Shown here: in pieces, positions 36,549 through 49,264 of the stretch
How the letters are laid out: the number at the start of each line of letters is the position of its first letter
Numbering within the stretch: position 1 is the stretch's first letter
NCBI GenBank assembly: GCA_933228895.1
Contig: OW121849.1
Span: forward strand, 44,424,354 to 44,488,353
Direction of reading: 5' to 3'
From: Platycnemis pennipes
Taxonomy: Eukaryota > Arthropoda > Insecta > Odonata > Platycnemididae
Length of the DNA: 64,000 nucleotides
Program-made: the position numbers and the translations under genes
Notes under the pieces: generated by a model
The model's input: the letters and a program-made list of their open reading frames with translations, nothing else
Told to the model about the DNA's origin: nothing
Database searches by the model: none

Positions 36549-37370
36549 TTACATGAATGGAAAACTTATACGTGAGTGGTTATGCTCAACGGGCATGAAG
36601 AGCGACTGAAAAAAACTCGGCGTTGTAAAAATGTCCGAAGGAGTAACTGAAAGATCTCCCGGGAAAAGAAGCGCGGGCGGAAAGGAAGGGAGAAATGGCG
36701 AGGAATGAAAGGGAATGAGGGCCGTAAAAAGAGGAGGTGGGAGGAGATGAAGGTAGCTGCGGGGCTTAGTGAGGGCGGAGAAGGGAGGCATAAAAGGCGA
36801 ACCTCGGCGGGAAGGGAAATGTGACTTGGTCAGGAATTCGGGCTCTCAGCGTCGTCGTCGTCGCTGGGAATGGGGCGATGGCGCCCCCCCCCCCCACCCT
36901 CCGCCTTCCCGTCTACGTCTTCCGTAAATGCGTGATAGTGAGTCGTAAGAAGAAGGAGGAGGACGACCCCTTCAATGCCGCTTCCTCTCCCCCAAATCTA
37001 GCGAGCGTCTCCCGGTACTCGCCCCCGAAAGGCTCTTTTGTCCGCGACTTCCTAGATGACATCGGGACCCCGGTGGATCCCTATTGAGTCGGGATGGAGG
37101 GGAAGGGAACCAAACCCCTTTTCACCCACCCCTATGCAGCTCACGGTGTTGTGGGGGGGCAGGAGAGAGTAGCGTTGGCGCCACGCAATCCTGATTACGT
37201 CGCCTGCCCCAATATCCTCAGGTATCGTCCCTTACCTTTTCCATTCCTCGCGCTGTTCTCCCTCCCAAGTTCTTCCCCTGGACCTCTTACCTCTCTTGTA
37301 CGACATCTAGGTGTAATCTCCTTTAAAGGGCTCCCACGGTAGCACTGGTACTTTAATAAGCGTCGCAAAA
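36549..37370. other. CpG-rich block, purine-biased then C-rich
   Basis: GC content rises sharply between two LINE copies. The + strand is purine-rich to about 36800, then carries GTCGTCGTCGTCG and a 12-base C-run near 36880. ORFs of 80-88 codons on both strands are not recognisable. It could be a CpG-island-like regulatory region or a first exon; no homology supports a gene. Confidence 0.35.
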
Positions 37371-37560
37371 TTTCAATTAGTTTCTGTCTGGTGTGTCTTT
37401 TGGTGGTTTTGATGGGCGAGGAAATTACTTCTTGCAAGATGGGATAATCGGTAGGCAGAGGAAATAGGTAGATATAATTCCGAAATGTGGCGAATTTGGA
37501 GCTGTGGGAATGAATTCCTTAATTATTACTCCTAAAAGGATCCAAAAGCTTTAATTTAAG

Positions 37561-37803
37561 TCATCGTCATCATCGGTCAACAATCCTAGGATTGGTTTGA
37601 CTCAGCTCTCCACTCGATTCTTCTATCGGCCAACCTCTTCAGATTAACGCAGCTCCTCTCTTTTACACCCTTCACAACTTTCTCCATGTATCTCATGTGA
37701 GGCCTGACTTTTCCATTCTTCCCGTTCACTTTTCCCTCGACGATTGTCTTCATCAGGCCATCGTGTCTCAAGATGTGGCTCATTAAGTCTCCTTTCTTCC
37801 ATC
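37561..37803 (-). pseudogene. 3' fragment of a related LINE
   Basis: On the minus strand a 65-codon ORF (37783-37586) matches the C-terminal end of the LINE at 34288-35973: HILRHDGL, VNGKNGK, RYMEKV, then RRIEWRAESNQS and stop, followed by the same GATGATGACGATGA tail. The flanks TTAATTTAAG (37551-37560) and TTAATTTAGG (37804-37813) agree at nine of ten positions and look like the target duplication. The insert is a 243-bp, strongly 5'-truncated copy, as LINEs often leave. Differences from the other copy show they were separate insertions. Confidence 0.85.
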
Positions 37804-37819
37804 TTAATTTAGGTGGGGG

Positions 37820-37950
37820 ATCGAATAATCATACTAGTTGGAACACTGGCTTCCCATCTCGAGGGTCCGAGTTCTAATTCCGGTAATGGTAGAAATATTT
37901 CATTGGTTTATAGTCTCCACTTGAAAAAGTAAATTTTTATTTTAATATGG
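37820..37950 (+). repeat. Probable tRNA-derived SINE fragment
   Basis: AGTTGGAACACTGGCTTCCCATC...GAGGGTCCGAGTTCTAATTCCGG has the order of a tRNA A-arm, anticodon arm and B box (GAGTTCTAATTCC near 37869). The following GTAATGGTAGAAATATTTCATTGG body resembles that of the minus-strand copy near 45790-45840, so the two are likely one family. Confidence 0.5.
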
Positions 37951-37959
37951 TTCCTTTCA

Positions 37960-40900
37960 TGAGAGTTTTGTGGAGGTCGCTTTAAGAACAGTAGGTAGGT
38001 ACTCTGTCCGACAAGTGGAACGAAAACCCGCAGATCAATTGGCGTCTTACGTCATGGGTAGCTTAATGCTGATGGACCCTATCCTTAGATTCACTCCACG
38101 TTACCTACATAGACAACTGATCCTGAGTATCCTTCAAGATGGAAATCACTTCAACGGCCGGTCATCTAAGTTCTACTACTATCAGTAAAATCAGAGGATA
38201 TTTTTCAGGAGAAGGAAGGGTTATTCACAAGCTCAATAGAGGCCAGTGAGGCTCAGTAATCATTTTTCTTTGCCTTGTGCAGTTTTTGAGCTCCAATTAA
38301 TTGGCTTGGCTACGATTGGGCTCTAACTGAGCTCTGCACAGCCCTTCAAAATCCCTTATTTGGTAAAACCTTTTTCCATTAATACTTGGCCACATGCTAT
38401 ATGCTCTCGAAAACTTCCACACGCTTCGGAAGGAAATGGTTTGTTGGTCAAAGGAGAAGCACCCTGCACCAACGTTCGTAGCTTTGTTAACTAAATCATT
38501 CCCATATCAGTCATTGCATCGCTGCAATCGTAACTCCTAGCAATTGATGCCAAATTTCCCTACTTAAGGTTGGCTCTCTATATTAATTTTTAATGGATTG
38601 CTTGACACAAGTTGTTCATAATTTCAAGAATTTATCGTCGCTAAAATATTTTATGAGATTAAAGAGGTGGAAAACTTAAAATATTCCAGCATATTGTGAG
38701 TGAAAGCCAATTTAATTCTATTTAACGTATCTTAAGAGGACGTTAACTTTCTTCTTAAACATTGTGAACCATAGCAACTTTTACCACCTTTACTGAAATG
38801 TAATTTCACTGAGATTTCTGATCCTTAGCCATGTTACTTTCTTAGTGAAGGTCGTGACCTTTGATGTGAGATATTTGAGAATCACTCGAAAATTTGAAAC
38901 TATTATTATTTTAGGCAACTTTCATAAATTGCATTGTTACTCTTTATTCAATTTCCTTACGCTTATCAGGACACTATCCATAAGCCAATAATTCTTCATT
39001 ATTGTATTAGTTTTACTTTCGAACTAGTATGGCTGCCATTTATTTACATACACGCTTTGAATAGAAACATCTCCGTATATAATTTGAGGAAAAATAGCCG
39101 TATAAAATGTTATGTGTCCATCGCTAAATGCGTAATGCATTGTAATACCGATGTTATTCCATAAATTTCTTTATCATTGGCATCAACTCTGTCTTAAATA
39201 GATGCTGAACTGTTTGTACATAACCTTTTCTAGCAGCAACAATGGACTCATTTCAAGGTTCTTGTAGGGTACTTATACCATTGGATATATAGACCTTGAA
39301 TATTTCTATAGGTGCTGGAGAACCTCTGTGAGGGTTATCTTGCAATGTTTGAGACCAAAATTGTTAAAAATTTTACAGTAAAAGTAAGAGTTGGACATAC
39401 ATACATATGGAGGTTTTTAAATAAAAATACCAGTTTGGCACAGAAAGTAAAACAAACAAAAATTTTATCACCCAAGAAATTTTGGTATCCAAATATCAAA
39501 AAGCATGCTATTTTGTTATTTCTGGTACTGAGCAACCGCTGGAATGTATTAGTGTTGAAGTCATACTAGCTCTAGACTTAAAATTTTAGATCACCCAACG
39601 GATAAAGTTATATTGCACTGTCTACCCATATTCGTTATTTGGTTTTCATCCTACATACCTAATTTTAGGAGACAATGAGGGCCAAAACTTATTCAATTGG
39701 AGAACGTATCGGTTGCCCATGGGCATATCCGTACGGAATAGCAAAAGCTTTAAAGACCAGTCCATTTGCCCAATTTGCATGGCTGAAATCCATTATCGAA
39801 AGAAGGAATACGTCCGAAATAGTTGCGTTTCTTTTTTTTTGTTTACTTATTAGTCGGTCCAATATATTGGTGGCATTAAAAACAATTTTCCCTATTTCTC
39901 AGAGGTGACACCGCGTCAAGGTCCAAGTACAGCTAGCAATCGCTCATCCATAAAATTCATAAAATGATACAAATACGATGCAAATGAATGCTCGAATACT
40001 ACCATCAAATTTAGATGCCGGTTTACCGTACGAATTTGAAATTTCATTGATGCAGTTTTCGCCACCAGTGTATTTCTTGCCATCGAAGGTCATAATCGTT
40101 GAGCCATGAATTTGGAATGAGAGCTGGTGGGAAATTATTTCGTTTGGTAGAGACTTTTCTCTTTGGGAGAGAACTTTTGCAGCTATATTATCTTATATGA
40201 CATAAGTCGGGGTAAATTGATTCGAGCGACCAATTGCAAGGATTGCGTTCATTTGGATTTGGATGTTATTTTGGATTTGGATCAATTGCGATTCAATTTA
40301 AAGGAAGCCGTAATTTAATGAGTGATTTCGTGCGGTTATAGTGCTTGCTTGATTTGATTGTGCCTCTCCATTTACCGGAAGTTGGAGGACGAGATTGTGG
40401 ATGTTGGTGACAAAACAAACAAATTGAGATGGGCGGAATGTGAATAGACCAGGAGATGAGATAACCAACATTCCAACTGACCCGAATTCCTGATCATTTT
40501 TTTGCCAGTTCCGCAGATCCAGCGTCGGAATGATGAATTTTGGATTTACAAAATTAGGCATTCAACATTCGTGGTGGAACGCCTCCATCTATAAATTATT
40601 CCTGCTGCCTTAGAACTCACCGTCATCTACCCTTCACATGTTTTATCATTTTCCGAATCATGACTTCATTTTTGCACGGTCAAAATTTTCTTTTCGTCCA
40701 TTTTTTTTAAAACTCGTGTGGTATTCAGATATTTTATATTTTTTTCTGGAAGAGTTAATGTTTCTCTACTAACTCTATTTCCCCTAAATATTATTGCGAG
40801 TCTTTAATTATTTAATGTTTGTTATTTACCAGATACCTATTTGTGATCACTGGAACAGACTCTTGATCAGAAGGAGAATGTATATTTTTGAATTAATTTC

Positions 40901-41380
40901 GCTGCAATTATAAGAATTAATTGATTATGAAATAATCTAGAACATTTAAAATTGATTTCTAAAGCAAAAAGTGCCATATATTAGTGACGTTACCAATAGT
41001 TTAATTCCTTCTATGTAGATACAAAAAGCAAAATGTGTCTCCACCTTTTATACCTCCGTGGTCTTCGCTTAGTCTGTGAGGGCAAAGGATAATTTTTTCT
41101 TGGTTCCTAATTTAGTTACATTATGAAATTAGGACGTTTTACCAGCACCCAATTTTATGTTATGATTGCGCATAAAATCAATTACTAAATTCAAAAACTT
41201 AACGCAATTAAAATTATATGTGACCGCACATATCATATAGAAACAATAGTTGGTACAACGTTATATTCTCAGAATATGACTGAGGGGATGACTATTGATG
41301 TGCAGTTCTTAGTATTTGTATGTAATACGATTATGGTATTAGAAATTATTTATATTCAATTGCTGAATTTTAATTAATCT
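37960..41380. other. No recognisable gene
   Basis: AT-rich DNA. ORFs at 39312-39569, 39675-39908 and 40298-40561 (-) are not recognised and have no convincing coding context. Confidence 0.4.
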
Positions 41381-41403
41381 AATAACCATTTTCTTTCTTG
41401 CAG

Positions 41404-41458
41404 GTGAGTACCGCAATGTCTTTCGTCGCCCTGAAAATATTAAATTAAGGACATATTG
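41404..41458 (+). other. Candidate 55-nt exon with recursive-splice-like acceptor
   Basis: Upstream is a textbook acceptor: CTAAT branch-like sequence at 41379-41383, a pyrimidine run TTTTCTTTCTTG, then CAG at 41401-41403. It is followed at once by GTGAGT, a donor sequence, so the acceptor and a regenerated donor overlap, as in recursive splice sites of long insect introns. A second good donor, G|GTAAGT, starts at 41459. The 55 bases between are CpG-rich in a very AT-rich region. One frame is open throughout (product begins EYRNVFRRPENIK), while the other two contain stops. It may be a recursive-splice exon or an ordinary short coding exon of an unseen + strand gene. The peptide is not recognised. 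Confidence 0.45.
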
Positions 41459-41459
41459 G

Positions 41460-42740
41460 TAAGTTTTCTTACGTTCTTCAAGGCTATTGCTACTTTTCGT
41501 ATTGTGTTTTATCTGATTCGAATTTCTATAGTTTTCATCACTTAAAATCTATTGAGTCAAAATTGGGCTTCTTTTCTGTTGAATACCTTATTGGCAATTA
41601 ACTTGTGCATATTCAATGCTCATTCTGAAATAGAAATTATTTTTTTTAACTGATGCGAGAGAAATGAGAAGAGAATGCCATTGGATTATAACTGGTCGCA
41701 AACTAAGCATCAAAAACGTTAGCATGAGTATGTTCATTCCTCTTTATGACCCTTAAAATAGTTTAATGCGCCTCCATTGGCACTGTTAAAGTGAAGAATA
41801 AAAGAATCAGCAAAGAGAACGGGAATGAATATTGACAGCCATGGCATAATGACATGAAACTTATTGAAAACAGTTTACTCTCCCAGATTTCCCCACAGGA
41901 ATACTCCGTTCACACAGTGAAGTCAAATAAAATTTCGTAGAAATAAAATTATGTATATTTTGCCGAGGCCATGATTAATACAAAAAATCAAAATAGGCCC
42001 AAAAGTAATGGCATATACATAGCATATTTTTAATATGACTCATGTTATAATTATTTACCTAAACATTCACGAAAATATATTTGTCCTATTAACCTGTATT
42101 TCAATTAGGAATGGCAACCATGAAGTAATTTTGAGCTAAGCAGGACTGTTTATCACTCAGGAATGTTTAGTCATAAATTTGTAACGTAATATGACACTAA
42201 AGAGCGTGTAATTATGTTTTAACATAACTTATTGTCGTCATTTATTCATCACTTTGAGCATTAGAACTGAATTTTTTTTAGTGACTAGGCCTCTCTGTAC
42301 AAATAAATTTTAAAGGATTTTAATTATCCATTTCCGAATCGTTCCAGAAATCGTGAACGTTGTAAATTTGATGAATTTAAGTCAATGAGTGAGCGAGTTA
42401 AAAACATCTTAAAAATTGAGTAGCCATGACAATGTCATAAAATATTTATTCAGCCGTAAATTCCCTCTCGTACCCATTACCCGTTGATTTCATTGTTCTC
42501 GCTGTTTCCCGCGTACAAGTCATCGTGGCTGTGTGTATTTCATTGTTCATGTGATACCTTCAAACCGAAGTTAGATTATTTTCTTGCCACTCCAAGTAGT
42601 CGCTTATCGGCAGCCAATCAGTCTCCGGATCGATAAAAAGAATCGCAGCATTATCCAATATAGCGTGATGATTGAGACGGCCCTTAGGATCCAGCTATAC
42701 TTTTTTATGCCTTGTCACTAACGTAAAAATTCCCACGCCG
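41460..42740. other. No recognisable gene
   Basis: AT-rich DNA downstream of the candidate exon; would be intron if that exon is real. Confidence 0.4.
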
Positions 42741-42749
42741 CCATAAAAT

Positions 42750-43360
42750 AATGCTTCCTCGTTTTATAGCTACCCCACGGAGGAAAAAAGGAGAAAAAAA
42801 CTTATTTCGACGTGGTTTCGTCATGGTTTACGCTGTACTTCGCAAATCCGGTGAAAGGGTAAATTTCCGCTTTCTTGTTACCCCTTCCACAAGTCGGCAT
42901 TTCGTCCACTCGTCGGCTGGCGGCGCTGTACGAAAGCAGTTTCTACGCATATATGGGCGCGCGTGGGTGTTTGGGAGTGGTGCTGCGGAGCTCTGCTCGA
43001 TTATCCCTGACCCACACCAGCGAACCAATCCTATTATTCGTAGAGGAAGCCCTCCTAACCCCCCACACCCTCTCCCCACCTCTCACAATTCCAGCTCCTT
43101 GCTGTTTTCGGATTCTGCTTCCCCCGTCTCATGCTATTGGCATTCTCTCCCTCTCTCTCTCTGTTTACTGTTCGCTTCCACTTGACCATCGATCTGAACC
43201 AGATACTCCCACTCATTTGATTTTCCAGGAGGGAGAACTTCTCTATGTGACCGCTTGGGTCTGTAGTAACGCTAGTTACGCAGTTGATCAAGCTGCCTGT
43301 TTCGATTCCACCACTCAGGCTTTTTTTTTCGGTTTCATCTCTTTTTCGATTTGAACCTTT
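42750..43360. other. CpG-containing, pyrimidine-rich block
   Basis: Overlapping ORFs of 144 and 159 codons on the + strand and two on the minus strand occupy the same bases, so open frames are a composition effect. A (CT)n run lies near 43138-43161. It may be a CpG-island-like segment. Confidence 0.35.
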
Positions 43361-43369
43361 TGCTGAGGA

Positions 43370-45775
43370 ACGTACTGGAATGATCAGCAGCAGACAGTAA
43401 TTTAAATTTATCAGTTTTTTAGGACTTAGTGAAGAGTAGAGTTTTATTATCTAATTATTAATGTCACACAGTATTTTATCTTCTGGATGACGGTACCATG
43501 TTGGCCTTAAAGTAATAGAGCTAACTTCTTTCTATATTCTCGGCATCAAATCCATTGCAGTGAGCATCGTAGCGCGAAAATATTGTGGCTTGGTAGAGTT
43601 TATCAATTCATTAAATTACTGAATTATTTCGTGACTTACGATACCGTGGTAAACTTAAATTATTCATTTTTATGTTTCTGTGGCATAACATCTGTACTAA
43701 CGGGAGAATACAATTCAAAGGTAATTTTTCCTGCTATGTCCGTCATTTTTTTATATTTAATACCTTTTTTCATAGCAGAGTCCAGTATGTAATTATAATT
43801 CATTTCAATCAAATTCTTTGAAGGAAAATGAGTAAATTTTAATTTTCAAATGCTCGAGAAACGAGATTTAATTGGGATAAGCGGATAATAAGACTCGTTA
43901 CGGGTTCTCAGCTGAGAGGATCATCGAGAAAATTCGGATCCTTATACTAACTGATTTTTGCGCCGTCTAATAATAAGTCTCTTGTCCATTCCATATGGTG
44001 GAAGAATGCTTTATGGTGGAAAATTGTATTTTTTATATGAGAATCATGGTAAAATTTCACAATTGATCGCTTAAATCCTCCGGTTTCATGATAAACGTAT
44101 TCCAATTCGAGTGAGTGTAAAGTACACTTGGGCAATAATGACAGTAAAATCAGGGAAATTAGTGAAAAAAAGTTTTCCTGATTTGAAATGATACTGATCC
44201 TCGGCACGTTACAAGATAGCAAACCATTTATGTGCTCCTCCAAAAATTTTACCATGTATATAAATATAATTTTATAACTTTGTTATTTTTTATTGTTCGC
44301 GTTTTGTTGGTTCCCCTCCATGCAGGTTTCCTTGGGTCATAATTTCTCAAATGCTTAGCTGAATAAATGAACGTATTTTAAGTTTTTTCGTAGCATTCAG
44401 AATTATAGATATTATGCTTCTCTTCAGTTTTCTCCAAGAATGTGATATTCGTGCAATATACAATAAATTACCTTCGCTATAACGGCGAAAGTTTGCTTTG
44501 CAATCCATTTTTATGAATTTTATGCTCAACAAACCTTTGATGATTCATTAACATTCCGTGGATGTGAGCGTAAACCACTCTAATTGAGGATGTTTGTCGA
44601 ATGCCTGGAAGGATTTATAATTGCATTAAGGAATGGAACCAGATTAAAATCGTAAATGATCGCATATTTACATTAAATTCACATATTCCTGTTCTGATGG
44701 ACTGATTAGTGCTCTAAGCTGCCCTTGGGAAGAGTCGGAGAGATGGTTTATGATATGGCATTAGGAATGGAAGAAAAAGATCCCTAGACGAGCAGACGCT
44801 GCTTCTTAATTGCCATTTTTCCTTTCTAAGTGGATGCTCAGATACCGAAACGGAAATGAAAGGCATTGCTATGCGATGTGTGAGGAGTTACGTCAGAGCA
44901 GAAGGAAGATTGAATTATATGGTATGGAGCATAAAGCGTAAGTATATAAGGAAACATTTTATGTGAAGAGCTCGGCAAAATTGCTTCATAATGTTGGTCT
45001 TGGTTATGTATTTCTAAGACAGGAACGTGCCAGAAACCTGTGAAAATTATTTCATAATATATGCATTGAATGTTGAACCTGCTCGTAGCATCTCAGGTTT
45101 GAACGCGTGGAAAGGGCCTCAGTCAATAGAGTAGGGATATAATAGAATAGGGATTTAACCCTGACACCTAAATCACCACACACCCGATCGTATCGATTCG
45201 GTTACTTGGCCTCATGATTCTCATCAGTGTCTTCTAGTAATGCAATTGGAATGTTTCATGATAAGAATCCTACTTCATTATGGAACCGTACTAGATTGAA
45301 CGGAATAGACGGAAATGTAAGAGTATCTACCTTTGACTCCTTACCCCATCGAGAATTCTATACTATAAATATTGGTCACTGTAAAAAGTAGATCTGATTT
45401 TAAGGTACAAAAGCGATCTGAATTTCAGATGCAACAATTTTAAGACTGGGTATGTTGAATTTCAGCAGTAATATCTTGTCTAAAAATAAGGCAGGTGAAC
45501 GGCTGAAAATCAGACCATCCAGAATCCTGCTTTCTCTGCTTCCTGCTTAACTGCTCCTGTACTAACCATCCATGTTCCTGCCTCTTCTGCACCTTGCATC
45601 CGTGTTCCTGCTTTAAACCAGACAGCGCTTAAATTCAGATCGCACTGAAAATCAGATCAACTTTTTACAGTGTGTGTAAACGCTCATGAACATAAATTAA
45701 TAACTAGCCTAATAACGACTAGCCAAGGAAACGCGTCAAACTGTGCAGAATATATGTCATTTCGGATGGTTGGAG
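43370..45775. other. No recognisable gene
   Basis: AT-rich; unrecognised short ORFs. A degenerate run of TCCTGC words occupies 45530-45620. Confidence 0.4.
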
Positions 45776-45779
45776 AACT

Positions 45780-45897
45780 GCACTACAAGTAGAAATAAAG
45801 TAGGAACTAGTATGCCACTGAGAAACCCTTCCACTTACGAGTTCGTACCCGGGTCTTCGTCCGGGAATCCATTACTCTAGACACTACAACTGTCTTG
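45780..45897 (-). repeat. tRNA-derived SINE fragment, minus strand
   Basis: On the minus strand AGTTGTAGTGTCTAGAGTAATGG is followed by CCCGGACGAAGACCCGGGTACGAACTCG, with an A-box-like and a B-box-like segment (GGGTACGAACTC). The body GTAAGTGGAAGGGTTTCTCAGTGG resembles that of the element at 37820-37950. Confidence 0.5.
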
Positions 45898-45899
45898 TC

Positions 45900-48050
45900 T
45901 CCTTTCAAAATACAAATGTAGATTTAATGTTTTAGAACACTTTTAATACAGGCGTAAGGTTTAACCTGTATCAATGTTAAATTGTGGGAGGAAGGTAAAT
46001 AAATTATTAATAACGGGGATCGATTCTTCAGCATTCATTTTAATTACTTCTGTATGTTCAAGAGGCTATGACTGATCGTTAATAAGGCCGATAAAGCCCT
46101 TCTGTCCTGTGCTTTCTGTGTATGAGGTTCATTTTAAATTAGAGAAAAATTTCGCGGAAGGATTTGAAAAATATTGCTATTTTCATAGCTATTTCCGATT
46201 TAATTTTTGCAAACAGTTTTTTCATATTTCAGCTGCAATAGCTAATTAGCGTCCCAATACATGGTGTTTATTCGAAATTGCAATTCAAAGGACGACAAAG
46301 GAATGAGTTAATTGCACAGTTCGTATGTTAAAGTAAAAAGTGATTGCTTTGGATCCCCATCTTGGCGAGGAATGAGGCAGTATTTCAACGTCAAATTTTA
46401 AACGCATTGCATTTGACGATCACTGGTTGACTTTAGTTCACTTCGTAAGTTTTCATATCTGGATTATCAGCAAAGGCTTGCATTTCTTGACTCATCGTTA
46501 GGGATATAAAGATGTTGGCTTGTCTACTACTCGTGACTCTCTGAGATCTCAGACTCCGCTTCATCGTCCATTAATTAAGGGATGCGCTTAGGCAAGAAGA
46601 ACGGGCTCAAGTTTCACTCTTCTAATTGACTCATCCATCAAGTAACACTTTTTCTCACCATAAGTCTTGCTCTCTGGCAAAATCCTGGGACTGAGTTTAA
46701 AATGAATGAGTTTGCTCAGCAACCAAATGATCTTAAATGTGATATGTGATTAAATGAATACAGAAGGTCAGTGTGCCAATACAGTCAGTGGCATTGGAGG
46801 CTGCTCTGTTGCGCCTCATTATTCTGGCTTTCTGGATGCATTATTCTGGATGCGATTCTGTAGCATTACCTGCTATATTAATTTTTTGCACTTCTTGAGA
46901 CAATTTAGTCGTTCTTCTTTATTCCATGTTGCTGATTATGGAGTTGGTAGCTTCGTTAGTACGAATTAATTTGAAACTGAACTGGTAATCGTATCAGACT
47001 GTAAAATTTTACATAAGCGAAGGCGATGAAGGTACAATAAACTATTCAGCCGGCTCAAGGGTCATAAATTATTCCTAGCATATTACTTGTTCATAACGTT
47101 GATCATTTTCTAATTTATTTACTGGAAAATCATCATCACCCGATGTGAACACGTCATCATGTTTTATCTCCACCTAAAAGTTGTATTGAATAATTCGTGG
47201 TAACTTTTAAATCCGTAGCCACTTAGAATTTCTAAGCTAGGAAATGGTTCTCCCTCTTCATAGGTGAAGGGAAATGTCACGCAGTTAAGAGGGAAAGACT
47301 ATTAACAGGGAATGGTTACTTTGAGGTAAATGCTTATTGATTTTTTTAGCTAGCCAGGTTCTTAAAATCAGTTTTATGAATGATGAGAAATGGTTTTACA
47401 TATTGACAGCCCAATAGATTTAGACATGCTCTTTTTCCGGGAAAAAAGTCACAGTAAAGGCAAACAGTCGTAAAATCTCGTGACATGTCAAATTCTTTTT
47501 TTTCGAATGCTAGTTATGGAAGACTAATAGGAGTTAAGAATGGCTGACCTTGGCAAGAGTTGTCTATTTAGTCGTCTCTTATACCTCGTAAGCATTACAG
47601 AACTGTGATGCAAGAACCTTAGTATGTATGTAGCAAACTCATTTTTATGTTCTCTCTTTAGCACAAAGGCACATAAACCAAAGTAATTCATGCCATTTAA
47701 CACTTATTTTACTGATGTAAAAAAGACTGCAAAGCGGAAAAAAGTGGGCTAAATTTTACGTATCGTACTTCCTTTTTTGTTTTACTGTTTCCATATCTAA
47801 ATATTTTGTTTGAATTTTAAAAGTATTAATTTATGATGTTTTGCACTTTGTTTCTCAGTCAATAACAGTGACATGGCATATTTTCTATGAAATTGATGCG
47901 AAGCATATACCAATTCATCTTCAGGCGCCCACTTGGTTTGTGTGTGCCTAATTTTTCTCGTTAAAGTTTCAAGCCTAGAAGTTCCTCCTGAAATTCACTT
48001 CCATCAACCTTCAACTTTGACTTCTCCGTACAGGCAATTAAATGAAATTT
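45900..48050. other. No recognisable gene
   Basis: AT-rich DNA; ATTATTCTGG is repeated near 46815-46855. No gene seen. Confidence 0.4.
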
Positions 48051-49260
48051 GTCTTAGAGCTGAAATACACTTTCCGAAACTCGGGGATGATTGCATGACA
48101 GGCAGAATAACTTGGGCCTGAGACAAGATTGAGGGAAGAGGGTGAATAGGAGAGAGAAGTGATGTTGACGGAAAGATTGGGAGGAGGATGAGCGGAAGAA
48201 TAAGAAATAGAAGTCGGTATGCAAAAAAGAGATCCGGGGGCAAAAAAATAACGTAAAAATGGTGACCGCGGGTGAAGAGTGCGGACGTATTTCTCCAGAG
48301 CGGAAAAGATGGGGAGGGGAGAACGGTGGAGAAACAACGTCAGTGGGAGTGATGTTTTGAGAGAGTCCTCGAGAGGGGTGGAGGGTGGCAAGAGAGAGAG
48401 AGTGAGAGTAGGAGCGAACGGGGATGAGGAGCAGTAAGGGAAGTTGAAGGAGACTACTGGTACTTGGAGGATGGAAGGAGAGTGGATGTGAGATCGAGGA
48501 AGTATATTCAGAGTCGAAGTAAGTGCACGACGGCATTAGTGGTGTGGTGTGGGCCGAATGAAAAGAGACGTCTGTGGAGGAGTGCGCGCGTGTGTGCACA
48601 TATAGGTAGGTATGGATATGTATTTATTCGCGCACACTTTCGCAAACGCGGATCTCCGGAGCGAAGAGCACAACTTTTCGCTCTTTCTCCGAGAAGGGGG
48701 CGTGTCATGGTGTTAGGGAAGGAGAAAGAAGAGGCAGGGGTGAGCGATGGGGAAGAGTGAAAGGCCAGGGAGGAGGAAATGGATCCATCGCGATTTGCAA
48801 AAATAGGTTTGCACATGGATGGTCCCAGGGAAAAATCCCTTATAAAAAAAATAGCAAAATCTCAGCGGCGGCCTTCGTGTCCTGGTTCGGATCGCACGGA
48901 AAAGAGCGACGGAAAGGGAAATTGAGGAGTGGAGAAAAGGGGTTTGAGGAAAGAGGGTTTGCTTAAAAAGGGGGCAAACATTGGAATTTCGTAGGAGAGA
49001 GCAAGCGTATAGCGTGGGTGGTTTTTCGTATGGATGGAAGTAAATGGCAAGAGTAGATGGAAGCGCATGTACGCACGCGCGCCGACGAAATTTCGGATGA
49101 AATTTGGAGTGGGAGAGGAAATGGGACCCTGCGCGAAAAAAATCCCTCGAGACTCGAGGTTCCCTTTACATCCCACGGAAATAGCGTCCTCGTTGTGCTG
49201 GAATAGCGGAAAAAATCGAGGCCAGATCGATTTGTCACATGACTAAAACCCTGAAGCAAT
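48050..49260. other. Large purine-rich (+ strand), CpG-rich block
   Basis: About 1.2 kb is strongly G/A-biased on the + strand, with GAGAGAGAGAGTGAGAG near 48390 and GTGCGCGCGTGTGTGCAC near 48581. The minus strand has ORFs of 181, 117 and 104 codons in different frames over the same bases, giving Ser/Pro/Phe/Leu-rich products with no domain. It is the longest GC-rich stretch of the window. Confidence 0.45.
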
Positions 49261-49264
49261 GCAG

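Noticed and set aside
42751..43354. Two + strand ORFs of 144 and 159 codons
   Set aside because: They overlap each other and two minus-strand ORFs in a C/T-rich block, with no domain seen.
48054..48599. 181-codon minus-strand ORF
   Set aside because: It lies in a purine-rich block where all minus frames tend to stay open; two other frames overlap it. No domain was recognised.
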